A stretch of 64,000 nt of DNA from an uncultured Bacilli bacterium (GTDB lineage Bacteria; Bacillota_I; Bacilli_A; RF39; UBA660): the NCBI GenBank assembly GCA_934167935.1, contig CAKPMH010000002.1, positions 1 through 64,000 of the forward strand, read 5' to 3'. Of this stretch, positions 32,813 to 41,893 are shown piece by piece. The notes beneath the pieces are model-generated. The model was given only the letters and a program-made list of their open reading frames with translations. It was not told the origin of the DNA and searched no databases. The position numbers and the translations under genes are program-made. Within the stretch, counting starts at the first letter, position 1; each line of letters opens with the position of its first letter.

Positions 32813-35134
32813 TCACCTATTTTCACTTAAAAATTCTAAATTTTTATATTCTTTTAAATATTTTATATCTTGTTCTTTCATATAACAAATATCCCTATAT
32901 TTACAAAATTTACATGATACATTTTCATTATTTATTGATTTTGGGTTTATATCAAAATTATTATTTTCTATATTTTTTGTTGCTTCCTTTATTTTTTTAT
33001 CAACTAAATTTATTATTTTATTTATTTGTTCTTCATTTAATATTTTTGAATAGTTATAAAATCCATTTTTTCCTTGTTTTAAACCTTTTATTAAATTACT
33101 GTCTTTATATGTTTTATCTAATAAATTTATTATTTCTTCTTTATCTATGCTATATCCTTGTAGTTTTAAATTATCTTCTTTTTGTTCTTTTAATGTTTTT
33201 CCTTTTATTATTTTTGGTTCACTATTTAATATTTTTTGAAGATAAAATCCTACTATTTTTACATTTTTTAATTTATTTGTATGTGTTATTAAATATAAAT
33301 ATATAGGTAGTTGCATATCTAGTCCATATATAATATTATTTAAATTTAAATTAGGATTTCCTGTTTTGTAATCTATTATAGCTACATAAGTTTTATCTTC
33401 TATTTCTTTGTACATTAATTTATCTATTATTCCCATGAATGTTACATTTTCTGTTGCTTTTATATATATTTTCTGTTCATATAATGTTTCATCCAATGAT
33501 ATTAATTCTAATTGTTTCTTTATTGTTTCTATTATTAATTTTAATTCTTTTTTTAATTTTTTTAAGAATATTTTTTCTTTATTTGTAAACTCTTTATTGA
33601 TTTCTTTTAAGTAATTATCATATGTTTTTTCAAAATCAAATCCATCTATAAAGGCATTTTCTAATACATGATGAAATAAATTTCCAATTGTACTTGCAAA
33701 TTTTTCTTCATATATATTTAACTTTAATACATTTTCTATATAATATTTAAATGAACATTTAAAGTAGTTATCTATACTAGAATATGATAGTAACAATTTA
33801 TCTTCTTTTCTATTTATTTTGGTGTATTTATTATTATAAGTGTTATATTTTATATCTTTATAGTTATTATACAAAATAGGTAAATCATCATCTAATATAT
33901 TATATTTACTTAATATATCTAACTTTTTTTCAAGTTTTATTTTATTATCTAATGGTAAATAGTATGGAATTTTAGTATTCTTTATTATTTCTAAATTTAA
34001 ATAATCATTTAGTGATGATATATAACATTCTCCATTATCATATTTTTTATATGTAATTATTAAATTATTTGTTTTTTTTATATTTTCTATATACATATTT
34101 TTAATTTTAATATTTATATCTTTTACAGAATCTAAATTTAATAAATGTTTTATATTATCTGTAATATAGTCTTCATCTTTTTTTATTTCTGGGATTATTC
34201 CTATATTAAATCCTAATAAAAATACATAATTATCATTATTAATGATATTATTTTTTAAATCTATAAACTCTATTTTTTCTTTATAATTTTTATCTATTAT
34301 TTTAGTATTTTTAAAATCATTTATAAGCATTTCTTTTATTTCTGTTTTATCATGTATAAATGTATAATTATTTAAAATGTTAATTATTTTATTATATATT
34401 TTAAGATTTAGTTCATTTTCTAAATCAACTTTTTCTTTTATTTTTTTTAGTGTATTTTCTATATTTTCATCTAAATTATCTAATAATATTTTAACTATAT
34501 TTGTTCCATATAGTGTTTTTTCTTCTATATAATTTATATTATATAATTTTAATTTTTCTTTTATTTCTAATTCATATTCATTTTTTATTATTTTAATATT
34601 ATTTAGTGATATATTTTTCTCTTTTAATTCAACTATTTTTGATATTAAAAAATCAATTTCTTCTTCTTTATTTTGAAATTCATATAGTTTTTGATTGGTG
34701 TATTCTTTTTCATTATTTATATAAATAGATTTTAACTCATCTAGTAAATCTTTATATTTTTTTTCTATATACTGATATCCATAAACAATTATTTTCTTCT
34801 TTTTTATATAATCTTTAAAGTTATCATTTTTTATTAATAAATTATTTTCTTCTAATTCTTGTTTTATTTTTACTAATTTATTTAATTTTTCATTATGATA
34901 ATCTTTATTTTCTACATAGTATATATTTTTTAAATATATTTTTACTACTTCATATTTTAGGTTGTATTTATTCATTAAATAATATATTGCTCTATTATCA
35001 TAATCAAAATAATAATTTTTAATAAATTCTTCTAATGAAATTATTTTGAAATTAATTAATTTTTTAATTCTTTTTAATAAATCTTTTTTTAATTTATTTG
35101 GAACAATTAAAATTGTATTATTATCTATATTCAT
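32813..35134 (-). CDS. addB: AddB-like nuclease subunit (short, no Walker A)
   Basis: The 773-residue protein ends in a PD-(D/E)XK nuclease domain (FMGIIDKLMYK ... YVAIIDYKTG) and the Cys set that holds the AddB 4Fe-4S cluster: one Cys in NYFKCSFKYYIENVL and three in CKFCKYRDIC. The N-terminus opens TILIVPNKLKKDLL with no GxxGxGKT loop, and the protein is much shorter than Bacillus AddB (about 1150). The helicase-like part is thus reduced and probably lacks ATPase activity. It is first in the addBA operon, 4 bp ahead of addA. Confidence 0.85.
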   Translation of the reverse strand: MNIDNNTILIVPNKLKKDLLKRIKKLINFKIISLEEFIKNYYFDYDNRAIYYLMNKYNLKYEVVKIYLKNIYYVENKDYHNEKLNKLVKIKQELEENNLLIKNDNFKDYIKKKKIIVYGYQYIEKKYKDLLDELKSIYINNEKEYTNQKLYEFQNKEEEIDFLISKIVELKEKNISLNNIKIIKNEYELEIKEKLKLYNINYIEEKTLYGTNIVKILLDNLDENIENTLKKIKEKVDLENELNLKIYNKIINILNNYTFIHDKTEIKEMLINDFKNTKIIDKNYKEKIEFIDLKNNIINNDNYVFLLGFNIGIIPEIKKDEDYITDNIKHLLNLDSVKDINIKIKNMYIENIKKTNNLIITYKKYDNGECYISSLNDYLNLEIIKNTKIPYYLPLDNKIKLEKKLDILSKYNILDDDLPILYNNYKDIKYNTYNNKYTKINRKEDKLLLSYSSIDNYFKCSFKYYIENVLKLNIYEEKFASTIGNLFHHVLENAFIDGFDFEKTYDNYLKEINKEFTNKEKIFLKKLKKELKLIIETIKKQLELISLDETLYEQKIYIKATENVTFMGIIDKLMYKEIEDKTYVAIIDYKTGNPNLNLNNIIYGLDMQLPIYLYLITHTNKLKNVKIVGFYLQKILNSEPKIIKGKTLKEQKEDNLKLQGYSIDKEEIINLLDKTYKDSNLIKGLKQGKNGFYNYSKILNEEQINKIINLVDKKIKEATKNIENNNFDINPKSINNENVSCKFCKYRDICYMKEQDIKYLKEYKNLEFLSENR

Positions 35135-35226
35135 AATATCACCAAACTAATTATAACTAATAATAATTTAAATTTCAAACATTTATAATAAATTAAATCA
35201 TATATATTTTATTGAGGTGGGATAAT

Positions 35227-35559
35227 ATGCATTTAATACCAGATGTTCCTCCTGAAGCTTTTACAGGAAGTGCAGTTATAATTGGATATTTACTTATTGA
35301 TGATACAACCGCTAATGAACAAAATGCGCTTGGTAACTGGTTAATGCTTATAGCTCAAATTCTATGTACAAATGCTTATTTTATGCAGGTTCAAAATGAA
35401 AGAGGAAATAATTTAGAAAAATTTGGTAGATCTTTTACAGATGTTGGAACTAATAACAATGTAAGGAGAAGTAACATGAATAATTCTAGTGATACAAGAG
35501 TGATGCTTGAGAAATTAAAAAAAGCTATTGATATAGAATTGAATAATTTAAATAAATAG
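35227..35559 (+). CDS. Small conserved-type protein of unknown function
   Basis: The 110-residue protein starts MHLIPDVPPEAFTGSAVIIGYLLIDD. A hydrophobic stretch (about 12-50) contains TANEQNALGNWLMLIAQILCTNAYF, and a polar C-terminus ends in a charged helix. It is probably a membrane or membrane-associated protein. The ATG at 35227 follows GAGGTGG by seven bases. It is divergent from addB and just ahead of glmS. I recognise no function. Confidence 0.7.
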   Translation: MHLIPDVPPEAFTGSAVIIGYLLIDDTTANEQNALGNWLMLIAQILCTNAYFMQVQNERGNNLEKFGRSFTDVGTNNNVRRSNMNNSSDTRVMLEKLKKAIDIELNNLNK

Positions 35560-35565
35560 GAATAT

Positions 35566-35594
35566 TTGTTTTTTTTATATATTTAATGTATAAT
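35566..35594 (+). promoter_or_regulatory. Promoter of the glmS transcript
   Basis: TTGTTT (35566-35571) and TATAAT (35589-35594) with 17-bp spacing. The transcript would start about 40 nt before the ribozyme cleavage site. Confidence 0.75.
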
Positions 35595-35636
35595 ATATTT
35601 AAAGATATATGATGAAAGGAGTTAAACATATATTTA

Positions 35637-35755
35637 GCGCCAGAACGACAGTTGACGAGGATAGTAGTTATCGAATTTTCGGCGGATGCTACTACGGGTT
35701 AATGTACTCGTTAGATATATTTTAAAAAATAAAATCAAAATTATAACAAAGAATA
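35637..35755 (+). ncRNA. glmS ribozyme (glucosamine-6-phosphate riboswitch)
   Basis: The core is nearly invariant: AGCGCCAGAAC at the cleavage site (cut between A35636 and G35637), GTTGACGAGG, TTATCGAATTTTCGGCGG and ATGCTACTACGGG. Hairpin P2 is minimal, since only four bases (GACA) separate AGAAC from GTTGACG. Binding of GlcN6P triggers self-cleavage of the mRNA leader, after which the message is degraded, giving feedback control of GlmS. The 3' limit (P3/P4 region) is approximate. Confidence 0.93.
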
Positions 35756-35784
35756 TATCATACATATTTCTAGGAGGTTTTTTT

Positions 35785-37581
35785 ATGTGCGGAATAGTTG
35801 GTTATAATGGTAAAGATAAAAATACTTTACACGTTTTAATTGACGGACTTAAAGCTTTAGAATATAGAGGTTATGATTCAGCTGGTATAGCATACAAAAA
35901 TAATGAAATTAATATTATTAAAAGTGTCGGAAAAATTGATGAACTTGAAAAAAAAGTTGATTACAATATTAAATCAAATATAGGTATTGGTCATACAAGA
36001 TGGGCAACTCATGGTAGTGTTAATATAACTAATTGTCATCCTCATAATGTAGGTGATATTACTATTGTCCATAATGGAATTATTGAAAATTTTAATAGTT
36101 TAAAAGAAGAACTTGAAAATAAAAATTATAAATTTAATACCAAGACTGATACTGAAGTTGCATGTGCCTTAATTGACTTATTTTATAATGAAACAAAAGA
36201 TATAAAAAAAGCTTTAGTTAAATTTATGGATAAAGTTGAGGGATCATATGCACTTGGAGTAATTGTTAAAGGTGACGATAATATTTATTCAGTTAGAAAA
36301 GATAGTCCTTTAATTGTAGCTAAAGGAGATAATGGAAATTTTATTGCCTCTGATACTATTGCGGTTAGTAAATATGCAGATAGTGTTATGTATTTAAAAG
36401 AAAATATTATTGCTGAAATTTCTAGTGATAATATTACATTATTTGATAGAGATTTAAATATTGTTGAAAATGATTTTAAAGAAATTGATAAATCTATTAA
36501 CAATACTGATAAATGTGGATATGATTATTATATGTTAAAAGAAATTCATGAACAGCCTAAAGTATTTAGAGATACTGTTAGCTCTTATTTAGAGAATGGC
36601 ATTGATTCTTTAATTGATAAAATGCCTGATTTTACTAAATATAACCGAATTGATATTGTTGCTTGTGGTAGTGCATATCATACTGGTTTAGTTGGCAAAA
36701 ATTTAATAGAAGAATTTGCTCTTGTTCCTGTAAATGTTGAAGTTGCAAGTGAATACAGATATAAAAAGAATTTTTATGATGATAAAACTTTGGTGATTGT
36801 CGTATCACAGTCAGGTGAAACCGCTGACACTTTAGCTGCTTTAAGAAAAGCTAAAGGAGATAACATAGATACACTTGCTATCGTTAATGTTGAAGGTAGT
36901 ACTATGGCTCGTGAAGCAAATGTTTTACTTAAGATTAAGGCTGGAAGAGAAATTGCAGTTGCTACTACTAAAGCATATTCAGCCCAAGTCGCAATGTTAA
37001 GTTTAATTGCTCTTAATTTAGCAAGTGCTAAAGGTAATATTGATAAAAATGAAATAAAAGACATTTTAAAAGATATTAAAGAATTACCTGTTAAACTTGA
37101 AAATACTATTTTAAATCCTGAATATGAAAAAATTGCTAATGCAATTTATGAAAATGAAAGTGTTTTCTTTATTGGTAGAGGTATAGATTATGCTTTATCT
37201 ATGGAAGGTTCTTTAAAGTTAAAAGAAATATCTTATATTAACAGTCAAGCATATGCTGCAGGTGAACTTAAACATGGTACTATTTCATTAATTGATGAAG
37301 GTACTCCTGTTATTGGAATTTTAACAGAAGATAATTTAGTTTTGAAAACTATTAGCAATATGGAAGAAGTTAAATCAAGAGGAGCCGTAACTATTGGTAT
37401 TACTAATAATAACATTGATAGTAATTTTGATTATAAAATTGAAATTCCTAAAGTTCATAAACTATTACAACCACTTTTAACTGTTATACCATTACAATTA
37501 ATTTCTTATGAGGTTGCTAAATTAAGAAAATGTAATATAGATCAACCTAAAAATTTAGCTAAGTCTGTCACAGTAGAATAA
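35785..37581 (+). CDS. glmS: Glutamine--fructose-6-phosphate aminotransferase (isomerising)
   Basis: GlmS makes glucosamine-6-phosphate from fructose-6-phosphate and glutamine, the first step to UDP-GlcNAc and wall or capsule sugars. The start MCGIVGY supplies Cys as the N-terminal nucleophile of the glutaminase domain, and AGGAGG lies nine bases before the ATG. LEYRGYDSAG and GHTRWATHG are glutaminase motifs. Two SIS isomerase domains follow (SGETADTLAALR; GRGIDYALSMEGSLKLKEISY), with the C-terminal KSVTVE. The protein has 598 residues. An in-frame upstream extension runs through the ribozyme and is not translated. Confidence 0.98.
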   Translation: MCGIVGYNGKDKNTLHVLIDGLKALEYRGYDSAGIAYKNNEINIIKSVGKIDELEKKVDYNIKSNIGIGHTRWATHGSVNITNCHPHNVGDITIVHNGIIENFNSLKEELENKNYKFNTKTDTEVACALIDLFYNETKDIKKALVKFMDKVEGSYALGVIVKGDDNIYSVRKDSPLIVAKGDNGNFIASDTIAVSKYADSVMYLKENIIAEISSDNITLFDRDLNIVENDFKEIDKSINNTDKCGYDYYMLKEIHEQPKVFRDTVSSYLENGIDSLIDKMPDFTKYNRIDIVACGSAYHTGLVGKNLIEEFALVPVNVEVASEYRYKKNFYDDKTLVIVVSQSGETADTLAALRKAKGDNIDTLAIVNVEGSTMAREANVLLKIKAGREIAVATTKAYSAQVAMLSLIALNLASAKGNIDKNEIKDILKDIKELPVKLENTILNPEYEKIANAIYENESVFFIGRGIDYALSMEGSLKLKEISYINSQAYAAGELKHGTISLIDEGTPVIGILTEDNLVLKTISNMEEVKSRGAVTIGITNNNIDSNFDYKIEIPKVHKLLQPLLTVIPLQLISYEVAKLRKCNIDQPKNLAKSVTVE

Positions 37582-37605
37582 AAAACTGATTTAATCAGTT
37601 TTTTA
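37582..37605 (+). terminator. Terminator of glmS
   Basis: AAAACTGATT and AATCAGTTTT arms are followed by TTATTT, directly after the TAA. Confidence 0.85.
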
Positions 37606-37633
37606 TTTGTATAAATATGAATATTTTTTATTA

Positions 37634-38239
37634 TTAGTTATTATTTTTATATTTGTTTACAATTTCGTGTAATCCTAACATTTTATTATCTAATCTTTTT
37701 ACAGCAAGGGAGCAATCATACATTTCATTTTTTACCTCGTCTGGTATTACATCACTAAACTTATATTGTAATTTATGATCTAAACTTGCCCAGAAATCCA
37801 TTGCCATTGTCCTTATTTGTATCTCTGCTTCTACATATTCTACATTATTTTCTAAATATAATGGTACTTCTACTATTATGTGATAACTAGAATATCCTGA
37901 TTTTTTAGGATTTTCTATATAATCTTTTTTTTCTTTTATTTTTAAGTTTTTTGATTTTTCTATAATATTCACAATATCATATACATCTGGTATAAATGAG
38001 CAAACAATTCTTACCCCAACCATATCATGTACATGTTTTATCAAATTATCTATTGTTATATCATATCCTTTTGATTCAAGTTTTTTTATTGCGCTTTCTT
38101 TTGTTTTAATTCTAGTTTTTATATGTTCAACTGGTTCATATTTATTTTTAAATTCAAATTCTTTAATAGCTATTTTAAGTTGTGTAATTAATTCTTCTAA
38201 AGCAAATTGATATTTTAACATTAAATGTTCTATTTCCAT
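37634..38239 (-). CDS. Small alarmone synthetase (RelQ/YjbM-like GTP pyrophosphokinase)
   Basis: The 201-residue single-domain (p)ppGpp synthetase has RIKTKESAIKKLESKGYD (ATP/GTP binding), HDMVGVRIVCSFIPDVYDI, KSGYSSYHIIVEVP and EIQIRTMAMDFWASLDHKLQYK. There is no hydrolase domain or TGS/ACT domain, which fits RelQ-type small synthetases induced by stress. It is transcribed convergently with glmS. Confidence 0.92.
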   Translation of the reverse strand: MEIEHLMLKYQFALEELITQLKIAIKEFEFKNKYEPVEHIKTRIKTKESAIKKLESKGYDITIDNLIKHVHDMVGVRIVCSFIPDVYDIVNIIEKSKNLKIKEKKDYIENPKKSGYSSYHIIVEVPLYLENNVEYVEAEIQIRTMAMDFWASLDHKLQYKFSDVIPDEVKNEMYDCSLAVKRLDNKMLGLHEIVNKYKNNN

Positions 38240-38337
38240 AAATTCACCTCCATTAAAAAAACAAAAAAGAAATAAATGTTTATTTACTCCTTTTTAATGC
38301 GTATAAAAATTATAACACATTAATTTATTTTTTACTA

Positions 38338-38760
38338 TTAATTTTTTAATTTTTTCATATATTTTTTATAATTCTCATCTGATGAAAATACTTTTATATG
38401 ATTGTATGCTCCTTGAAAAATTAATTCTTTTTTTATATTATACTTTTCTAAAAAGTATTTTGGTATTACTATTCTTCTTTCTTTATCAACTATTGAATAT
38501 GAATTTATAAAAAAGGTAATTTTAGTAATTTCTTTTTCTATTTTTTCTTTTTCTTCTATTGATGATACTTTTATATTTTTTAATTGTTCTATTTCTTTTT
38601 TTAGTTCTTTTAAACTACATATTTTAAATGTCAATTCATCTTCTTCTATAAAACACAACTCTTCTTTTGCTTCTACATTAGTAGAAAGTGGTATTATTAT
38701 TCTATTTTTATCTATTATTTTATGATATGATTTTCCATATATTCCATTTTCACCAAACAT
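38338..38760 (-). CDS. MraZ/AbrB-like DNA-binding protein
   Basis: The 140-residue protein contains two SpoVT/AbrB-type swapped-hairpin halves: YHKIIDKNRIIIPLS (about 12-26) and YSIVDKERRIVIPKYFLEKYNI (about 88-109). They are joined by a charged helical linker. Length and double-half layout match MraZ, the regulator that normally opens the division and cell-wall (dcw) cluster, but no mraW or fts gene is beside it. It could be a stand-alone paralog. The ATG lies eight bases after GAAGGAA. Confidence 0.65.
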   Translation of the reverse strand: MFGENGIYGKSYHKIIDKNRIIIPLSTNVEAKEELCFIEEDELTFKICSLKELKKEIEQLKNIKVSSIEEKEKIEKEITKITFFINSYSIVDKERRIVIPKYFLEKYNIKKELIFQGAYNHIKVFSSDENYKKYMKKLKN

Positions 38761-38810
38761 GCATGATTCCTTCTTTCAACGGTATTATTATATATTTTTT
38801 TTACTTTTTG

Positions 38811-40325
38811 TCAACTTTCTATTTTATCTTTATAATCTTTTTTTAGTTCTTTTACGAATATAGATTCATTTTTTTTAGGTACTAATAAATATACATTATT
38901 TTTTGTTCTTGTAAGTGCAACATAAAATAAACGTCTTTCTTCACTATATATGTATTTTTCTTTATTTTTTGTGACATATCTGAGTAATCTAGAATCTTCT
39001 ATTTTATTTGGAAATCCTAATAATTTATCTTCTAAATTTATTATTATTACATTTTCTGCTTCTAACCCTTTTGATTTATGAACAGTTAAATATTTCATTT
39101 TTATATTTTTATTATCTAAGTATATTAAATTATCATTTTCTAATTTAATTTTATTATTTAGTAGTACATTTATATCTTTATTATTTCTTCCCAATATAAA
39201 TATGGTTTTATTATTTTTTCTACATATTTTATTTATGGTTTCTATAAAGCATTTTCTTATATTATTATAATATATTATTTTTATTGGTTTATCTAATCTT
39301 TTGCTTGATTTTAATTTTTTCTTTATTTGATATTTATTTTTCATTATAAAGCTTCCTGCTACATCTATTAGTTCCTGACTATTTCTATAAGTATTTTTTA
39401 TTTTTAATATTTTTGCTTTATTAAAAAATGTTTTAAATTTTAAAAATAATGAAATGTCACATCCTGTAAATTTATATATTGATTGATAATCATCACCTAC
39501 TACCATTAAATTAGAATTTTTCTTTTTTATTATTTCATTTATGAGATTAAATCTTATTTTTGATGTATCTTGATATTCATCTATTATAATATATTTATAA
39601 TTTTGTTTAATTCCTTTTTTTTCTACTATTTTAGTGGCTTTTATTATCATATCATCAAAATCTATTTCTTTGTTTTCTTTTAAATAATTTTCATATTTTA
39701 GATATATATTTAATACTATGATTAGAAAATTTTTTTCATATTTATATTTTATTATATTTAATTTAGCTTTTTTTCTAAATTTATTAAAATCTTCTATATT
39801 ATAACCATTACATTTAAATAAATGAATAAATGTTATAATAAGTCTTTCAAATAATTCTATATTATCATTTTTTTCTATATAATTTAGATATTGCTCTTTA
39901 TTTTTATACTTTATTTTAAAATGTTTTAATATCATTTTCATATATTTTTTATTTTTTAATACATCTATATATATAAATTCATGAACAATATTATCTAAAG
40001 TACTAGAATCAGCTATATAATATCTTATTTTATTTTCTTTTAATATTTCAAGTGATAATTTATGAAAAGTATATACATTCATATCTAAATTAAATTCTGT
40101 TTTTATTTTTTCTTTTAAGTTACTTGCTGAAGCTTTTGTAAATGAGATACACAAAATATCATTTTTATTAATTTTTTTATATTTTATTAAATAATTTATT
40201 TTACCTAGTATAGTAAGAGTTTTTCCACTTCCTGCCCCTGCTACTACTAATAAATATTTACTTTTATCTAGGACAATTTTTTGTTGTTCTTTATCTAGAT
40301 AATATCCACATATTTTGTCATTCAT
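38811..40325 (-). CDS. UvrD/Rep-family superfamily 1 DNA helicase (short)
   Basis: The 504-residue protein has Walker A VVAGAGSGKTLTIL (about 29-42), motif Ia SFTKASASNL, motif II IIDEYQDTSKIR, GDDYQSIYKFTGCD (III), NTYRNSQELI (IV), VHKSKGLEAENV (V) and RLFYVALTRTKNNV (VI). It is shorter than PcrA (about 720), with reduced 1B/2B insertions and no C-terminal RNA-polymerase-binding tail. It probably acts in repair or replication restart. It is a single gene. Confidence 0.9.
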   Translation of the reverse strand: MNDKICGYYLDKEQQKIVLDKSKYLLVVAGAGSGKTLTILGKINYLIKYKKINKNDILCISFTKASASNLKEKIKTEFNLDMNVYTFHKLSLEILKENKIRYYIADSSTLDNIVHEFIYIDVLKNKKYMKMILKHFKIKYKNKEQYLNYIEKNDNIELFERLIITFIHLFKCNGYNIEDFNKFRKKAKLNIIKYKYEKNFLIIVLNIYLKYENYLKENKEIDFDDMIIKATKIVEKKGIKQNYKYIIIDEYQDTSKIRFNLINEIIKKKNSNLMVVGDDYQSIYKFTGCDISLFLKFKTFFNKAKILKIKNTYRNSQELIDVAGSFIMKNKYQIKKKLKSSKRLDKPIKIIYYNNIRKCFIETINKICRKNNKTIFILGRNNKDINVLLNNKIKLENDNLIYLDNKNIKMKYLTVHKSKGLEAENVIIINLEDKLLGFPNKIEDSRLLRYVTKNKEKYIYSEERRLFYVALTRTKNNVYLLVPKKNESIFVKELKKDYKDKIES

Positions 40326-40392
40326 AATATCACCACTATATTTTTAATATTTTTTTTATCTTTTGTCAAATAACTAATTTGTTATTTTTGTA

Positions 40393-40422
40393 AAAAAAAA
40401 TTAAACAATGTTTAATCTTTTT
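40393..40422 (-). terminator. Terminator of the 181-residue protein gene
   Basis: The minus strand has GATTAAAC, loop, GTTTAAT, then a long T-run (about 40420-40394). Confidence 0.7.
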
Positions 40423-40967
40423 TAATATGATTTACTGTTATTCATTTCATTTATTTGACTTGATAAATCTGTAAATGTTCCATTACAACTTTTATATGCT
40501 GCATTCTTTTTTTCAAATGCTTCAGGTGTTATAGCTGTTGTTATAATACTATTTCCACAATATCTTTCATCTGTTAAGATATCAAATGATCTAGAAGCAT
40601 AATTTAAGCCATTGTATATTGATTTAATATCTCTTACACTTGTAAATCTATCTTTGTATTCTGATTCATTTAACATTTTTTCTATATGTTTTGTTATATC
40701 TGAACCTTCTTGACATACAAATAATACACCTGAGCCATCTTTACACATATCAGCTATTGCAGGTAAAACCATAAAGTTTCCTAATTTATCAGGATATCTA
40801 TTATATTTATCTTCTGTTACTTTTGTTACTACAAATTGTTCTCCATTTATTTCTAAAGCGCCATAATAATCAGCTTCTGTTAAAAATAATCCTTGTTTTA
40901 AACCCATTCCTTCATGTGAACCCTTTGGATCTATATCATTTGAATATCCAAATTCTAATTTTTGCAT
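40422..40967 (-). CDS. Unknown soluble protein
   Basis: The 181-residue protein contains GLKQGLFLTEADYYGALEINGEQFVVTKV, GSGVLFVCQEGSDITKHIEKML and DILTDERYCGNSIITTAITPEAF, with three Cys. It has no membrane segment and no recognised family. AGGAGG precedes the ATG. It stands alone between a helicase gene and the divergent pgeF gene. Confidence 0.7.
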   Translation of the reverse strand: MQKLEFGYSNDIDPKGSHEGMGLKQGLFLTEADYYGALEINGEQFVVTKVTEDKYNRYPDKLGNFMVLPAIADMCKDGSGVLFVCQEGSDITKHIEKMLNESEYKDRFTSVRDIKSIYNGLNYASRSFDILTDERYCGNSIITTAITPEAFEKKNAAYKSCNGTFTDLSSQINEMNNSKSY

Positions 40968-41108
40968 AAATTCCTCCTCATCTTATAACCTTACTATTAG
41001 TATATCATACTAATTACATTTATATCCTTTTTTTATTAATACTTTACTTAACTTTACAGTTTAAACTATTAATATATTATGATAAAATATATATAGGTTG
41101 GTGATTTT

Positions 41109-41873
41109 ATGGACGTTGTTATAAATAAAAATTTAAATATTATGAGTTTTAAAAAGCTTGACGATGTTATTAATTTATTTACTTTTAAACCTTATAATTT
41201 TAGATCTACTACTGTTAATGAGGAAGAAATTAAAAATAATTATAAAAAATTAGAAGATTCTGTTAATTATAAATTTAATTATATTTTAAAACCAATTCAA
41301 ACACATACTAATATTGTAAAATGTGTTGATTTAAATAATATTAATGATGAATTTAATAATGTAGATGGTTTAATAACTAATATTAAAGGATGTGCTTTAG
41401 TTACTTCTTTAGCTGATTGTCAAGGGATACTTTTATATGATAGAAAAAATAAGGTTATTGGAAATATTCATTCTGGATGGAAAGGTACTTTAAATAGAAT
41501 ATGTACAAATGCTATTAATTTAATGATTTCTAATTATAATTCTAATCCTAGTGATATTGAAGCATATATATGTCCAAGTATTATGAAATGTTGTTTTGAA
41601 GTTGACTGTGATGTTAAAGATTCTTTTGTTTGTAATTTTAAAGATATTGATATTGAAAGTTGTATTTCTTTAGGTGAAATTAAAGATAATAAACAAAAAT
41701 ATTTTATTGATACCATTTCTATCAACAAACAAGTAATGATAAATTTAGGATTAAAGATGGAAAATATTATTTCGGCTGATATTTGTTCTAAATGTAATAG
41801 TGACTTTATTCATTCACATAGAGCTGATGGAATTAATAGTGGTAGAAATATAGCTCTTATTTGTTTAAAATAA
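41109..41873 (+). CDS. pgeF: Multicopper-oxidase-like/peptidoglycan editing factor (PgeF/YlmD/YfiH)
   Basis: The 254-residue protein has the family's zinc/active-site layout: QTHTNIV (about 61), SLADCQGILLYD (about 96-107), GNIHSGWKGTLNR (about 113-125), the CPSIMKCCFEV segment, and C-terminal CSKCNSDFIHSHRADGINSGRN. Known members hydrolyse or remove wrong residues from UDP-MurNAc precursors, or act on purine nucleosides. The ATG follows AGGTTGGTGA. Confidence 0.88.
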   Translation: MDVVINKNLNIMSFKKLDDVINLFTFKPYNFRSTTVNEEEIKNNYKKLEDSVNYKFNYILKPIQTHTNIVKCVDLNNINDEFNNVDGLITNIKGCALVTSLADCQGILLYDRKNKVIGNIHSGWKGTLNRICTNAINLMISNYNSNPSDIEAYICPSIMKCCFEVDCDVKDSFVCNFKDIDIESCISLGEIKDNKQKYFIDTISINKQVMINLGLKMENIISADICSKCNSDFIHSHRADGINSGRNIALICLK

Positions 41874-41893
41874 AAACTCTAATAGAGTTTTTT
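41872..41893. terminator. Bidirectional terminator between pgeF and dacF
   Basis: AAAAACTCT, loop AAT, AGAGTTTTTTT. It has T-runs on both strands and serves the two convergent genes. Confidence 0.85.

Noticed and set aside
32785..33306. 173-codon plus-strand hydrophobic frame
   Set aside because: Antisense of addB; the Leu/Tyr/Phe-rich apparent membrane protein arises from complementing Lys/Asn/Ile codons.
35686..35784. N-terminal extension of GlmS
   Set aside because: The Cys after the first Met must be N-terminal for catalysis, and the extension is ribozyme and leader RNA.
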